A stretch of 64,000 bases of DNA from Metabacillus sp. B2-18 (GCF_021117275.1 NZ_CP088245.1:4838001-4902000); one strand, 5' to 3'. Counted from the first letter of the stretch, positions 10,183-19,726 are shown. Notes: a model not told the origin generated them from the sequence alone. Made by a program: numbers and translations.

Positions 10183-10680
10183 CTTTCCATTCCCGTTCTT
10201 GTCCCGATTCTCGCGCTATCGGGACAACACTTGACTTTCCATTCCCGTTCTTGTCCCGATTCTCGCGCTATCGGGACAAAACTTAACTCTCCATACCGGT
10301 TCTTGTCCCGATTCTCGTTCTATCGGGACACCACTTGACTTTCCATACCGGTTCTTGTCCCGATTCTCGTGTTATCGGGACACCACTTGACCTTCCATAC
10401 CCGTTCTTGTCCCGATTCTCGTGGTATCGGGACACCACTTGACTTTCCATACCGGTTCTTGTCCCGATTCTCGCGCTATCGGGACAAAACTTAACTCTCC
10501 ATACCGGTTATTGTCCCGATTCTCGCGCTATCGGGACAAAACTTAACTCTCCATACCGGTTCTTGTCCCGATTCTCGTGGTATCGGGACACCACTTGACT
10601 TTCCATACCCGTTCTTGTCCCGATTCTCGTGTTATCGGGACACCACTTGACCTTCCATACCGGTTCTTGTCCCGATTCCC
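10183..10680. repeat. 52-bp tandem hairpin array 1, right part
   Basis: Hairpin cores start at 10201, 10253, 10305, 10357, 10409, 10461, 10513, 10565, 10617 and 10669, each 52 bases apart. The core is GTCCCGAT-TCTCGNNNT-ATCGGGAC; the last unit is truncated after GTCCCGATTC. Loop variants (CGCGCT, CGTGTT, CGTGGT, CGTTCT) and two spacer types (ACACCACTTGACTTTCC, ACAAAACTTAACTCTCC) are shuffled among units. Confidence 0.95.
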
Positions 10681-10866
10681 CCTTATTCAAACATAGTTTT
10701 GCTTTTAAGGGTTTATGTTCGTATCCTAATTCACACTTCAGCCAAGACCTATCCAAATACCGCGACTGACCCAATACACGAGTCATTGAGTGCCCCTAGC
10801 CCTGTTCGTATGCGTATGATCGATAATTCAAAGTTCCGCTCATCTCCTCTCCTAATTTTGCGCAAA
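10681..10866. other. non-coding stretch between array 1 and ywlG
   Basis: I see no gene, repeat or strong promoter in this stretch; it looks like residual intergenic DNA between the array and the ywlG terminator. Confidence 0.4.
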
Positions 10867-10898
10867 AAGAAAAGAACCAACCAAAGTTAGTTCCTTTT
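10867..10898 (-). terminator. terminator of ywlG
   Basis: On the minus strand AAAGGAACTAAC pairs with GTTGGTTCTTTT around TTTG and is followed by CTTTTTG. It directly follows the ywlG stop. Confidence 0.8.
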
Positions 10899-11470
10899 TA
10901 ACGACAAGATTGATTTTCTGTAGTGCTTTCATAGACGGCCCGTGCGCCGCCGATTAGTTTTGGACGAGTTTTTGCCATTGTGACATGGGCAGAGCCTATT
11001 TCCGTTATCTTGCTACGGAGCGGGACGGCAACATGCTTTAAGTGCATTCCGATAAAGGTGTCGCCGATGTCGACTCCAGCATCAGCTTTAATAAATTCCA
11101 CCACAACTGGGTTCTGCATGTGCTGATAGGCATAGGTGGCCATTGCGCCACCTGCTTTTCTCACAGGAACAACAGTTACTTCTTCAAAGCCCTTTGTTCT
11201 GGCAATCTCTTTTTCCACAACAAGTGCGCGGTTAAGGTGCTCACAGCATTGAAAGGCTAGTTGCACACCTGTTGTTTGGTGGATGGAATGGAATGTTTCA
11301 TAAATCATTTCAGCTACTTCTTCTGTGCCGGCCGTACCGATTTTTTCACCGATTACTTCACTTGTGCTACAGCCTACAACAAGAAGATCACCTTCGTTAA
11401 GCTCGGCTTGATTTGTTAAGTCTTTTAATAACTCAGATAAATCTTGCTTCCATTTTTGAAGATTTGTCAT
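10898..11470 (-). CDS. ywlG: YwlG, TIGR01440/DUF436 family protein
   Basis: A 190-residue soluble protein of the conserved DUF436 family. No biochemical role is established to my knowledge. Visible features are the [20 protein letters not shown] segment near residues 25-43, a [10 protein letters not shown] motif and a Gly-rich GGAMATYAY block. It lies directly upstream of rpiB's end in the same direction (17 bases apart), as in B. subtilis, where glyA follows it. Here the IS/hairpin island separates it from glyA, and it has its own terminator. Confidence 0.9.
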   Translation of the reverse strand: MTNLQKWKQDLSELLKDLTNQAELNEGDLLVVGCSTSEVIGEKIGTAGTEEVAEMIYETFHSIHQTTGVQLAFQCCEHLNRALVVEKEIARTKGFEEVTVVPVRKAGGAMATYAYQHMQNPVVVEFIKADAGVDIGDTFIGMHLKHVAVPLRSKITEIGSAHVTMAKTRPKLIGGARAVYESTTENQSCR

Positions 11471-11487
11471 GAATTTACGACTTCCTT

Positions 11488-11934
11488 TTAGTTTTGATTC
11501 TCTTCGTATTGAGTGATCTTTCCTACGCGTGTTGCGTGTCGCCCACCTTGGTAGTCTGTTGTTAGCCAGATTTTAGCGATATCTCGTGCTAAACCAGGAC
11601 CGATTACGCGCTCACCCATTGCGAGCATGTTTGTATCATTGTGCTCACGAGTTGCTTGGGCACTGAATGTATCATGAACAAGTGCGCAGCGGATGCCTTT
11701 TACTTTGTTTGCAGCGATGCTCATGCCAATACCAGTTCCACAAATTAAGATACCACGATCAAATTCACCGTTTGCTACTTTTTCCGCTACAGGTAGAGCA
11801 TAATCAGGATAATCAACGGATGTTTCACACTCACATCCCATATCCTCAAATTCGATATTTAATTCTTCAAGTAATCCAATGATTTCTTTTCTAATATTGA
11901 TTCCACCGTGATCTGATGCAATTGCTACTCTCAT
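11488..11934 (-). CDS. rpiB: ribose-5-phosphate isomerase B (YwlF)
   Basis: A 148-residue RpiB/LacAB-family sugar-phosphate isomerase for the non-oxidative pentose phosphate pathway (ribose-5-P to ribulose-5-P). Family features are the N-terminal [11 protein letters not shown] phosphate-binding block, the catalytic Cys in [17 protein letters not shown], and [26 protein letters not shown] precedes the ATG. It is cotranscribed with ywlG judging by the 17-base gap. Confidence 0.95.
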   Translation of the reverse strand: MRVAIASDHGGINIRKEIIGLLEELNIEFEDMGCECETSVDYPDYALPVAEKVANGEFDRGILICGTGIGMSIAANKVKGIRCALVHDTFSAQATREHNDTNMLAMGERVIGPGLARDIAKIWLTTDYQGGRHATRVGKITQYEENQN

Positions 11935-11980
11935 CTTGCCCTCCTATGGTTACGTATTTCTTCCATTTTTATTCTATCTC

Positions 11981-13267
11981 TTAAATAATAAAACGATCAA
12001 TTGTTTTCCTTAATTCTTCTGAACTTTCTGCTAGTCTCTTTCCTAAATCATTCATGTGATTAATTTGTTCAGACTGCTCATTAATGGACGATGCGACCTC
12101 ATGCGCACCTGCTGATGTTTCCTGGGCAATAGCCGCAACTTCCTCAGATTGTGCACCCGTTCTTTGTAAGGAGTCCATTTGTTGGTGAATGAGCTCACTA
12201 ATTTGCTTAACTGCAGTGGCCACATCTAAGATAGCTTGACTTGACTCGCTTAGGATTTCAGCTGATACTTGTCCATTTTTTGCTTGATTTCTAGCTGTTT
12301 CTACTTGTTCCCCAATTTGGCCAACAACATTTTGAACTTCTTGTTGAATGTTTTGAATTAGACCTGTTATTCCTTGAACGGCTTTTGCACTTTCATCCGC
12401 TAGCTTACGAACCTCATCAGCTACAACAGCAAAGCCTTTACCATGCTCACCTGCTCTAGCTGCTTCAATTGAAGCATTTAGTGCGAGTAAATTTGTTTGA
12501 TTTGCAATTTCCCCAACAAGAGATACGATCGATGATACTTCATTTGCGTTCTCTTCTAAACGGCGCACAGCTGTCATTGATTTTTCATTTTCTTCTGCTA
12601 GTGTTTGAATTCCACCGATTAGTGACGAATAAACTTCTTTCGTTTCATTTAATGAGGACACCATATCATTTGATAGCTTTTCTGATGTTGTTGCTTTCTC
12701 TTCAACCTGTGTAGCAAATTCAATCATGTCTTCAACAGATGTCGCAGTTTCCTGAATAGCCGTTGCCGATTGGTCTGCACCACGGGCAATTTCTTGAACA
12801 GTAACTAATATTTCATCCGCCTGGTTTGAAGCACTACTAGATGCTGTTGCCATTTGACTAACTTGTTCATTAGTAGAGTGAAAGTTTGACTCAATGCTTT
12901 GAACCATATTTCTCATATTGTGAAGCATTTCGTTAAAAGCTACACTAAGTCCTCTAATTTCATCATCACTATTTGAAACAGGTACGTCTTCATGAATATT
13001 TCCCTGTGCAGCTTTGTATGCGGCAACTTCAAGCTTTTTTAATGCTCTTGTCAAAAATCCTGATCCGAAGTAAGCTAAGACCCCTGACCAGAAAACTCCC
13101 ATTAATAAAGTAATGAGCGTAAATAAAGCTGGTGACACAAGGTGGTCAACATATTTAACTATAAATGAAATAAAGATCGCACTTGTTGAATACGTAATAA
13201 TCGCAAGTACTGTTGTAAAAATGACAAGCTTTAATCTTAAGCTAAACTTATACTTTTTCTGTTTCAT
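11981..13267 (-). CDS. methyl-accepting chemotaxis protein with minimal periplasmic part
   Basis: A 428-residue chemoreceptor. Two membrane segments (about 13-36 and 44-68) are separated by only a short loop, so there is no extracellular ligand domain; it probably senses a membrane or cytoplasmic cue. A HAMP-like linker follows (about 68-120), then a long coiled-coil signalling domain with the conserved hairpin tip [20 protein letters not shown], which contacts CheA and CheW. It is not part of the B. subtilis ywl cluster, so it is an insertion between rpiB and ywlE. It could be expressed with ywlE (24-base gap). Confidence 0.9.
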   Translation of the reverse strand: MKQKKYKFSLRLKLVIFTTVLAIITYSTSAIFISFIVKYVDHLVSPALFTLITLLMGVFWSGVLAYFGSGFLTRALKKLEVAAYKAAQGNIHEDVPVSNSDDEIRGLSVAFNEMLHNMRNMVQSIESNFHSTNEQVSQMATASSSASNQADEILVTVQEIARGADQSATAIQETATSVEDMIEFATQVEEKATTSEKLSNDMVSSLNETKEVYSSLIGGIQTLAEENEKSMTAVRRLEENANEVSSIVSLVGEIANQTNLLALNASIEAARAGEHGKGFAVVADEVRKLADESAKAVQGITGLIQNIQQEVQNVVGQIGEQVETARNQAKNGQVSAEILSESSQAILDVATAVKQISELIHQQMDSLQRTGAQSEEVAAIAQETSAGAHEVASSINEQSEQINHMNDLGKRLAESSEELRKTIDRFII

Positions 13268-13291
13268 GATGGTTTCTCCTCTGCATGTCGA

Positions 13292-13741
13292 TCATTTGTC
13301 GAGCTTTTCCACTAACTTTGTAATAAGTTCTTCGAGATCTGCTAAAGTTTGACGATACATCGGCAGGGGTCCTCCGAATGGATCTGAAATATCTCGTTTT
13401 TCTTCATCCTGATCTGCTACATATTCTGACAGGGTAAATGTTTTACGCCCTGCATAAGGGTGTTGATCAATGACCGATTGTTTATGTTGATTTGTCATCG
13501 TTAAAATAATAGTTGCCCATTCAACTAGGTCTTTTGTTAAGCTTGAGGATTGATGTTCACATGTAATTCCTTTTTCCTTTAAGGCTTCAATTGCGTTTGG
13601 AGATGCTGTACTGCCATCAAAAGCAAAAACTCCTGCAGATTTCACACTTATGTTATCTGAGTTTTTCAAGTGATTGAAAAGAGCCTCGGCCATAGGGCTT
13701 CTGCATGTATTTCCCGTACAAACAAATAGGACATTTATCAT
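13292..13741 (-). CDS. ywlE: protein-arginine phosphatase YwlE
   Basis: Low-molecular-weight phosphatase fold, 149 residues. The P-loop VCTGNTCRSP carries the nucleophile Cys8 and Arg14, and Thr12 corresponds to the residue that gives YwlE specificity for phosphoarginine over phosphotyrosine. The C-terminal acid loop is DISDPFGG. YwlE reverses McsB arginine phosphorylation, which tags proteins for ClpCP and controls CtsR. The ATG at 13741 was chosen because AAAGGAG lies 8 bases before it; a GTG 9 bases upstream overlaps that site. The position matches the B. subtilis ywl cluster. Confidence 0.93.
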   Translation of the reverse strand: MINVLFVCTGNTCRSPMAEALFNHLKNSDNISVKSAGVFAFDGSTASPNAIEALKEKGITCEHQSSSLTKDLVEWATIILTMTNQHKQSVIDQHPYAGRKTFTLSEYVADQDEEKRDISDPFGGPLPMYRQTLADLEELITKLVEKLDK

Positions 13742-13842
13742 ATAAAACACTCCTTTCTCTTATTATAATAGAAAAATGGAGCTGAAAGTAGTCATGAAGA
13801 TCATTGAATTCGACAAAAGTGTGATTAGGCTTTTCGAAATAA

Positions 13843-13873
13843 TAAAAAAGTGTAGAACAAAAGTCTACACTTC
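13843..13873 (-). terminator. terminator of the ycgRQ operon
   Basis: On the minus strand AAGTGTAGA pairs perfectly with TCTACACTT around a 7-base loop, followed by TTTTATT; it starts 8 bases after the ycgQ stop. Confidence 0.85.
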
Positions 13874-13879
13874 TCCATT

Positions 13880-14755
13880 TTAATAAATATAGATATATGG
13901 ATCGGAAGGTGCTTCAACTTTTTCTAACGAACTAATTCCGATAGATGGGATTGTTACTCCATTTCGATCTGTTTTCTCAATGACTCCTGATACCTTTACC
14001 CATTCATCATTTTTTAAATTTTTTACTTCGTCACCAGTTGCGAGAGTTCCCATTACTTGAAGATCTGCAACACAGCAAGATACGGTGAATCTGGAAACTG
14101 CCATTTGATCTTGAGTAAAATCAGGCTCACGGTATACAAAGCCGGTTAGTTCAATTTCTTTACCGACAAACTCATCAAGATGTGTTTCAAGATATCCAGA
14201 TATTTTTTGATACTCTACATCTGTGACAACTATTTTCTCACTATTTAAAAGTCCCTCGATGTATAAATCATCAACACTTTTAGGCTGATTATCAGTATCA
14301 GCAACTGCAGTTGTAGTACTTTCTTCAGTTGATTCATCTTGTGTGCTAGTGTTTTGATTTTGTTCCGCAGCAACAGAAGATGTTCCTAAGTTAATTCCTC
14401 TTTTCGCCACGATAGAGCTGTCCAAAATGACTTCAGGAAACATAAATCCAGTTAAGATCGGAAACAAAAAGATTGAATAGATTAATAGAGACTTTATTGG
14501 TGAGCTTTTTGCAGTATGATCTAATCCACAATCACAAAAAAGGTCTATATCCTTTTTTGAATCACTGCGAAAAATTTGAATTGTTCCAAGTATTAAAAAT
14601 GTACCGGTAGCAAAGTAAATAAACGGCAGCATTTTAGGTGCAATAAAGTTAGTAATATTTCCTGAAATAATCAGTTTAAACAATAACATTGTAAAGCCAA
14701 CTAAGATAATACCACGAATAAACTTCTGAAATCCTAAGTGATCTGACTGCTCCAT
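13880..14755 (-). CDS. ycgQ: YcgQ-type membrane protein (TIGR03943/DUF1980)
   Basis: A 291-residue protein with N-terminal hydrophobic segments (about 13-34, 38-57 and 90-110) and a CDCGLDH motif between them, then a Ser/Thr/Glu-rich linker (about 130-160) and a C-terminal DUF1980-like beta domain with the SRFTVSCCVADLQVMG motif. The paired cysteines suggest metal or redox binding. It is always paired with a YcgR-type permease, and here starts 14 bases after it. Exact transport role unknown; the adjacent metallochaperone GTPase hints at metal handling. Confidence 0.85.
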   Translation of the reverse strand: MEQSDHLGFQKFIRGIILVGFTMLLFKLIISGNITNFIAPKMLPFIYFATGTFLILGTIQIFRSDSKKDIDLFCDCGLDHTAKSSPIKSLLIYSIFLFPILTGFMFPEVILDSSIVAKRGINLGTSSVAAEQNQNTSTQDESTEESTTTAVADTDNQPKSVDDLYIEGLLNSEKIVVTDVEYQKISGYLETHLDEFVGKEIELTGFVYREPDFTQDQMAVSRFTVSCCVADLQVMGTLATGDEVKNLKNDEWVKVSGVIEKTDRNGVTIPSIGISSLEKVEAPSDPYIYIY

Positions 14756-14769
14756 CTAGATTCCTCCTA

Positions 14770-15786
14770 TTAAAATAGTAATGCTTGATAGATAAGAACA
14801 CCTACGTATACAACAACTGTCACAACAAGCATAAATACAAGGACAAACTTTGTTTTAAAATAAGCAAATAGCATGACCGTGTTTTTCAAATCCAGCATAG
14901 GCCCGTAAACTAGGAAAGCAAGTAGAGCACCTGGTGCAAACGCACTTCCGAATGAAGCAGCAACAAACGCATCCGCTTCTGAGCATAGAGATAAAAGAAA
15001 AGCAAAAGCCATCATAACAATAGGTGAAGAAAATTCATTTGAGCCTAAACTCACAAGAATGCTTCGATCTAAGAAAGTCTGAAACACACTAGCAATAAGA
15101 GCACCTATGATTAAGTATTTACCCATATCAAAAAATTCATCACTTGCATGGTAGATCGTTGCTTTTAATCGGTTCACTTTTATAGGTGTTTCTGATGAGT
15201 CCGCTCCTCTACCAATTAACTCTTCAGATGTTACTTTAAATTGATTACTTTGTTTAAATAGAAAATATAGAATTAATCCGATGACCATTGATAATAAAAA
15301 CGCCAAAGCCATACGCCCAATTAAGATATCCGTATTGTTTCGAAATGCAAAGTAAGTTGAGGCAGCAACAACAGGATTTAAAATAGGGGCACAAGCTAAA
15401 AAGACGAACGCAACATGCAATGGCATCCCTTTTTTTATAAGTCTTCTAACAACAGGGACAATTGCACATTCACAGACTGGAAATATCGCTCCTAATAATG
15501 CCGCTGGTAAAACAGCAACGATCATATTCTTGGGGATATATTTTTGAACTGTTTCTTCTGAGACAAAGACTTGAATGAGAGATGAAACAAAAACACCTAG
15601 CAATATAAATGGTATAGCCTCGATCACAATACTTAAAAAGATTGTATTTAGGTTTAATAGATTCTGAGGAATGGTAAATTGCCTTTGTAATGTTTCGTAA
15701 TCCCAAAAGAGAAAAAAATAGATAAAAACGGCAACTAAAGCTAATCCTATTATCTCTTTTGACTGATTTAATAGTGATGTTTTCAT
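14770..15786 (-). CDS. ycgR: YcgR-type permease (DUF318/ArsP-like)
   Basis: A 338-residue integral membrane protein with about eight hydrophobic helices. It has the family motifs FPVCECAIVPVVRRLIKKG and ACAPILNPVVAASTYFAF, where Cys and Pro residues sit in re-entrant positions, and a second-half repeat ending SLCSEADAFVAASF. Related families include ArsP-type efflux permeases, but the substrate of YcgR is not known to me. AAAGGGGTTTTAGA precedes the ATG. It forms an operon with ycgQ and is divergent from a COG0523 GTPase gene. Confidence 0.85.
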   Translation of the reverse strand: MKTSLLNQSKEIIGLALVAVFIYFFLFWDYETLQRQFTIPQNLLNLNTIFLSIVIEAIPFILLGVFVSSLIQVFVSEETVQKYIPKNMIVAVLPAALLGAIFPVCECAIVPVVRRLIKKGMPLHVAFVFLACAPILNPVVAASTYFAFRNNTDILIGRMALAFLLSMVIGLILYFLFKQSNQFKVTSEELIGRGADSSETPIKVNRLKATIYHASDEFFDMGKYLIIGALIASVFQTFLDRSILVSLGSNEFSSPIVMMAFAFLLSLCSEADAFVAASFGSAFAPGALLAFLVYGPMLDLKNTVMLFAYFKTKFVLVFMLVVTVVVYVGVLIYQALLF

Positions 15787-16022
15787 TCTAAAACCCCTTT
15801 GATTTCATGATTTTCATCCAAATGCCTAAAAATCTAGGTATCTTTTTATATTTTTCTGCATATATCCTTATGATAGAGCTCAAATGTTAAGGAATCTTTT
15901 ACAGAATTTGTAGATTTCGTAAAGTTTTTGTAAATTTCTGCTATAACGTTGTCGAAGGTACTAGAATAAAATATGATGAAAGAAATTGAATCGTTATGTT
16001 TCCTACTAAATGGAGGGATTTG

Positions 16023-17009
16023 ATGAACAAGCCTGTTGAAGTCTATATACTAAGCGGTTTTTTAGGAAGCGGAAAAACTACTGTTCTGAAGAGAATTGTA
16101 GATGAATGTAAAAAACGTGACCAAAAGCTCGGCATTATTTTAAACGAGCTTGGCGATACAAATGTAGAAAATCATCTTTTTGAAGATGAAAAAATGTACG
16201 AGCTTCTTAACGGCTGTATTTGCTGTTCGATTCAGGATGACTTAAAGATGACCTTGAATCAATTTGTGGAAAATCCTGTTGATGTGTTACTTATTGAAGG
16301 AACTGGTGTAGCAAATCCGAATGAAATTGTGGAGGCTTTAGCCACTCCGGAATATATTGATAGATTCTCTCTACTTTCGATTATTAGTTTAGTTGATGCT
16401 AGCAATTACCTTGACTATCAAAGTATTTTTTCTAGCTCAAAGAAAATTCGTACGTTATTAAAAGAACAAATTACAAGTGCTTCACTCATTATTTTAAATA
16501 AAACAGATCTTGTTTCAGATAAAAAGCTGGAAAAAATCAATTTACAAATAAACAAGCTAATCACCCATGATGTTCCTGTTGTGCAATCTAGCTTTGGTGA
16601 GGTTCCAGCAGATGTGCTTCTTCAAACAAGAATTAGAACATTGAAGTTATCCCAAGAACCTAAAACATGTGGCTGTTCTTCTAACTGCGATCATGACCAT
16701 TCTCACGATCATGTAAATCATGCTGCCATTAAGGCGATTAAGCTGGAAGATTTGCCTATTGTGGAGAAAAAGGAATTCGAGAAGTGGCTAAAAGAACTGC
16801 CTAACGACGTGTTACGTGGGAAAGGGATCATTCAATTTAAAGGTGACTCTGCTCTTTACTCGTTCCAATTTGCTTCAAAAAAGCTTGCGGTGGATAAAGT
16901 AGAGGGAACAACTAGTCAAAAACCAATTATGATTTTAATTGGGAACCATTTGAACATTGAAGAAATTAGATCTTCGTACGAAAAAACATTTTTGCAAGTT
17001 TCAAGTTAA
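16023..17009 (+). CDS. COG0523 (CobW/YciC-type) metallochaperone GTPase
   Basis: A 328-residue P-loop GTPase. Walker A is GFLGSGKTT near the N-terminus; the family signature CxCC is present as NGCICCSIQDDL; the NKTD guanine motif is ILNKTDLV. A Cys/His-rich stretch (CGCSSNCDHDHSHDH, about residues 217-231) can bind zinc or another metal, and a CobW C-terminal domain follows. Such proteins insert or deliver metals, for example ZagA in zinc starvation of B. subtilis. ATG at 16023 was chosen because TGGAGGGATTTG precedes it; an in-frame ATG 27 bases upstream lacks a site. It is divergent from ycgRQ. I could not find a convincing Zur box in the 236-base gap, so zinc is inference. Confidence 0.88.
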   Translation: MNKPVEVYILSGFLGSGKTTVLKRIVDECKKRDQKLGIILNELGDTNVENHLFEDEKMYELLNGCICCSIQDDLKMTLNQFVENPVDVLLIEGTGVANPNEIVEALATPEYIDRFSLLSIISLVDASNYLDYQSIFSSSKKIRTLLKEQITSASLIILNKTDLVSDKKLEKINLQINKLITHDVPVVQSSFGEVPADVLLQTRIRTLKLSQEPKTCGCSSNCDHDHSHDHVNHAAIKAIKLEDLPIVEKKEFEKWLKELPNDVLRGKGIIQFKGDSALYSFQFASKKLAVDKVEGTTSQKPIMILIGNHLNIEEIRSSYEKTFLQVSS

Positions 17010-17037
17010 AACAAAGAGGTGTGCTCACCTCTTTGTT
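17010..17037. terminator. bidirectional terminator between GTPase and esterase genes
   Basis: AACAAAGAGGTG pairs with CACCTCTTTGTT around a 4-base loop, directly after the GTPase stop and overlapping the stop of the converging esterase gene. Confidence 0.85.
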
Positions 17038-17794
17038 ACTTTATAAATTCAAGTAAAGACGGCACCCTTTTTTTAAAATCCTCATAGTGATGACGCCCTT
17101 CAGGAATAATATTAAATTTCACATTCGGCACTTTGTTATTCAGTAATTGATAAACCCTTTTGTTTGATGATACAAATTCTTTATTTTTCATTTCATCATT
17201 TGTTTCACTGTCTCCACAATCCATATAAATGCCTTTTACATCTGATATACTTGAATGCTGAATGTATTTTTCGATTTCTTCCTGATTTCGTAAAAAAGCT
17301 GAGGAGATTGCAGCAACTTTGTGGAAAACCTGTGGATAACTACATGCTGCGTAAACTGATATTAATCCTCCAAGCGAAATACCAGCTATTGAGTTTTGAT
17401 CGCTTAACGTCCGGTATTTTTCATTAATAAACGGCATAAGGTCATTGATAATAAAATCAACATAATCCTTCCCCTTACCTCCTGGTAAATCAACCTGTCC
17501 AAAATGCTTCCTGCTATATTCACCAATTTCCCAAGGGCAATATTCATTCATGCGCTCCTCAGGGTTTTGATCAATCGCCACCACGATTAACTCATAATCC
17601 TTTTTATTAAGATAATGTTCGAGCCCTAATGAAACGCCACCAATCGCTTCGTCATCACGAAATACATTCTGACCGTCATGCATGTACAACACAGGATAAC
17701 GTTTTTCACCCTTATCATAATGCTTTGGTACATATACTCGAATTGTTCGATGTTGTTTAAGAGTTGTCATATAAAGAGAGAAAAATTCAACCAT
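17036..17794 (-). CDS. putative esterase (PF00756, alpha/beta hydrolase)
   Basis: A 252-residue cytosolic alpha/beta hydrolase related to esterase D and siderophore esterases (Fes/BesA type). The nucleophile elbow is GISLGGLISV, the oxyanion region YPVLYMHDGQNVF, a late Asp in YMDCGDSETND and the His in GRHHYEDFKKR. The lack of a signal peptide fits hydrolysis of an imported ester, but the substrate is unknown. The start has only a weak ribosome site (GGTGAAC), and a second in-frame ATG eight codons later is possible. It converges with the metallochaperone gene. Confidence 0.8.
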   Translation of the reverse strand: MVEFFSLYMTTLKQHRTIRVYVPKHYDKGEKRYPVLYMHDGQNVFRDDEAIGGVSLGLEHYLNKKDYELIVVAIDQNPEERMNEYCPWEIGEYSRKHFGQVDLPGGKGKDYVDFIINDLMPFINEKYRTLSDQNSIAGISLGGLISVYAACSYPQVFHKVAAISSAFLRNQEEIEKYIQHSSISDVKGIYMDCGDSETNDEMKNKEFVSSNKRVYQLLNNKVPNVKFNIIPEGRHHYEDFKKRVPSLLEFIK

Positions 17795-17830
17795 ATTTGT
17801 TCACCATTCACTTTCAGGTTTTATGTATTT

Positions 17831-17868
17831 TAAAAAAGGATCAAACCATAAATGATTTGAACCTTTGA
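17831..17868 (-). terminator. terminator of mntP
   Basis: On the minus strand AAAGGTTCAAATCA pairs with TGGTTTGATCCTTT (with two mismatches) around TTTA, then TTTAAAA; it starts just after the mntP stop. Confidence 0.75.
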
Positions 17869-17872
17869 GAAA

Positions 17873-18433
17873 TTAAAAAGGAAATAAAAGCTTTAAACCA
17901 AACGCAAGCAGAATACTTCCACCAAGCGCTTCACTATAGGCACCTAACCAATTTTGGACACGCTTGCCAACCAATAACCCAATCCACGTTAACACCATAC
18001 TAACAACTCCGAACATCATGACTGTTAGAAAGGTTTTGGCCCCGTAGATTCCTAAGCTTAAACCAACTGAAAAGCTATCTAAACTGACACTTAAGGCAAA
18101 AACAATTAAACCGAATCCTACGGGTGTAATGAGCGGCTCATCATCTTTTTTAAACGATGCAAATATCATCTGAATACCTAATAAAATAAGTAGAGTAACG
18201 CCTAATAAAGTAGCAATTGTTCCAAACGTATCACTTAGTAGACGGCCAATTAACATCCCGACAAGTGGCATCCATATATGAAAAACGCCGATTGTGATTC
18301 CTATGTAAAAAATCTGCCGCATTCGCAGCCTAATTAAGCCCATGCCAAGGCCGACCGAAAAAGCGTCCATACCTAGTGCCAGTGCCATAATAAATAATGT
18401 AACGAGTTCTCCCAATATTGATTCTATGTTCAT
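17873..18433 (-). CDS. mntP: manganese efflux pump MntP (YwlD)
   Basis: A 186-residue membrane protein with six hydrophobic helices made of two homologous halves, exporting Mn(II). The paired acidic motifs [15 protein letters not shown] (first half) and [13 protein letters not shown] (second half) are the family hallmark. GAGGAGGGGGAAA precedes the ATG. The 77-base upstream gap after tsaC is too short for a yybP-ykoY manganese riboswitch, so regulation must lie elsewhere. The location is that of ywlD in B. subtilis. Confidence 0.93.
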   Translation of the reverse strand: MNIESILGELVTLFIMALALGMDAFSVGLGMGLIRLRMRQIFYIGITIGVFHIWMPLVGMLIGRLLSDTFGTIATLLGVTLLILLGIQMIFASFKKDDEPLITPVGFGLIVFALSVSLDSFSVGLSLGIYGAKTFLTVMMFGVVSMVLTWIGLLVGKRVQNWLGAYSEALGGSILLAFGLKLLFPF

Positions 18434-18510
18434 TTTCCCCCTCCTCGGACACGCCTAATTAACCTTATGCGCACCCGATTCTGATTAGAACATAGTATTA
18501 AGGAGCTTGA

Positions 18511-19560
18511 TTATTCTTCTACAATAACTTGGTTTCCAGCTGCTTTTAAAAGCCTATTCATAATGGCTTCACCAACACCGGCCTGTGGAAAACTTTCACT
18601 TAAAATAAGATCAACATCTTCTTCTTGGTCAAATTTTCTTAACACATCATAAAGATTAGCTGCTACAGTTTGGAGGTCTTCCCGTGTTCCGCATGCTATT
18701 ACCTTTGCAGCCTGAAGCTCAGTTTTCCCTTCCTCTGTTGTTAACACACCTACTTTTTTACCGTTCTTTTCATATTGGTTGATAAGAGTTTGTAAAAACG
18801 GACGACTTCCATCAACGACAATAACAGGTGCGTTTGGAGCATAATGTGTGTATTTCATGCCGGGAGACTTTGGTGCATGACCTTCTTCAAGTAATGCCTG
18901 GTCCACACTCACTTCACCAACAACTGTTTCCAATTGCTCCTTCGTTACTCCACCAGGTCTTAAGATCGTTGGAATGGTTGAGGTACAATCCACAACCGTT
19001 GATTCAACACCAACTCCAGTTGGCCCCCCATCAACAATCCCACTGATTCTACCTTTAAGATCATGGTATACATGCGAAGCTTGGGTTGGACTTGGCTTTC
19101 CTGATCGATTTGCACTTGGTGCCGCGACTGGGACATCTGCCTCTTTTATTAACGCTAAGGCAATTGGGTGATCGGGCATTCTCACTCCAACCGTATCAAG
19201 CCCCGCTGTAACGAAGTCTGATAAGAGCTCTCCTTTTTTTCTCAAAACTAATGTTAACGGGCCCGGCCAAAATTCCTTGATCAACAGATTTGCATAGTCA
19301 GGGATATCCTGTACAATATCGTTCAGCTTTTCTTGTGAAGCAATATGGACAATCAATGGATTATCACTTGGGCGCCCCTTTGCTTCAAATATTTTACGGA
19401 CCGCTTCATCAGAGCACGCATTTGCTCCAAGTCCATAAACAGTCTCGGTAGGAAAGGCAACAACCTCGTTTTCTTTTAACATTTTAGCTGCCTGTGTAAT
19501 TTGTGGATAACTAGTGGATAAGTCAGTTAAGTCATCCACAGTCCAAAGATTCGTGTTCAT
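18511..19560 (-). CDS. tsaC: L-threonylcarbamoyladenylate synthase (YwlC/Sua5)
   Basis: Makes L-threonylcarbamoyl-AMP from threonine, bicarbonate and ATP, the first step of t6A modification of tRNAs reading ANN codons. At 349 residues it is the long Sua5 type: an N-terminal YrdC domain (about 20-215) with FPTETVYGLGANA, KGRPSDNPLIVHI and PVAAPSANRSGKPSPT, and a C-terminal Sua5 domain (about 235-345) joined by GMKYTHYAP. GGGAGTTAATAGAAA precedes the ATG. Backbone gene of the ywl cluster. Confidence 0.95.
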   Translation of the reverse strand: MNTNLWTVDDLTDLSTSYPQITQAAKMLKENEVVAFPTETVYGLGANACSDEAVRKIFEAKGRPSDNPLIVHIASQEKLNDIVQDIPDYANLLIKEFWPGPLTLVLRKKGELLSDFVTAGLDTVGVRMPDHPIALALIKEADVPVAAPSANRSGKPSPTQASHVYHDLKGRISGIVDGGPTGVGVESTVVDCTSTIPTILRPGGVTKEQLETVVGEVSVDQALLEEGHAPKSPGMKYTHYAPNAPVIVVDGSRPFLQTLINQYEKNGKKVGVLTTEEGKTELQAAKVIACGTREDLQTVAANLYDVLRKFDQEEDVDLILSESFPQAGVGEAIMNRLLKAAGNQVIVEE

Positions 19561-19655
19561 TTTCTATTAACTCCCTTAAAATCCGTACTTTCACCTACAT
19601 TTCTTGCCTAAATGTAGAGGTTTAACTCTAGAAAGTATAAAAGAAGACTCACAAT

Positions 19656-19691
19656 AAAACAAGCCTTATCCACAATTTGTGGATAAGGCTG
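19656..19691 (-). terminator. terminator of the ywlB-like gene
   Basis: On the minus strand AGCCTTATCCACAA pairs perfectly with TTGTGGATAAGGCT, followed by TGTTTTATTG. It lies 36 bases after the acetyltransferase stop and separates it from tsaC. Confidence 0.8.
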
Positions 19692-19726
19692 TTATTATTG
19701 TGAATAACTATGTGGATATTAGAAAA

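Noticed and set aside
7002..10680. Hairpin array 1 as a CRISPR array
   Set aside because: The 27-bp spacers are conserved and not unique, no cas genes are near, and the repeat plus spacer together form the tandem unit.
10508..10786. 92-codon minus-strand frame over array 1
   Set aside because: It is made by the 52-bp repeat (unit not a multiple of 3 but three units are in frame runs by chance), has no ribosome site and no protein-like composition.
15787..16022. Zur box between ycgR and the COG0523 gene
   Set aside because: Only a half-site-like AATCGTTAT was seen, with no inverted partner at the right spacing.
18434..18510. Manganese (yybP-ykoY) riboswitch before mntP
   Set aside because: The gap is 77 bases and has none of the conserved riboswitch core.
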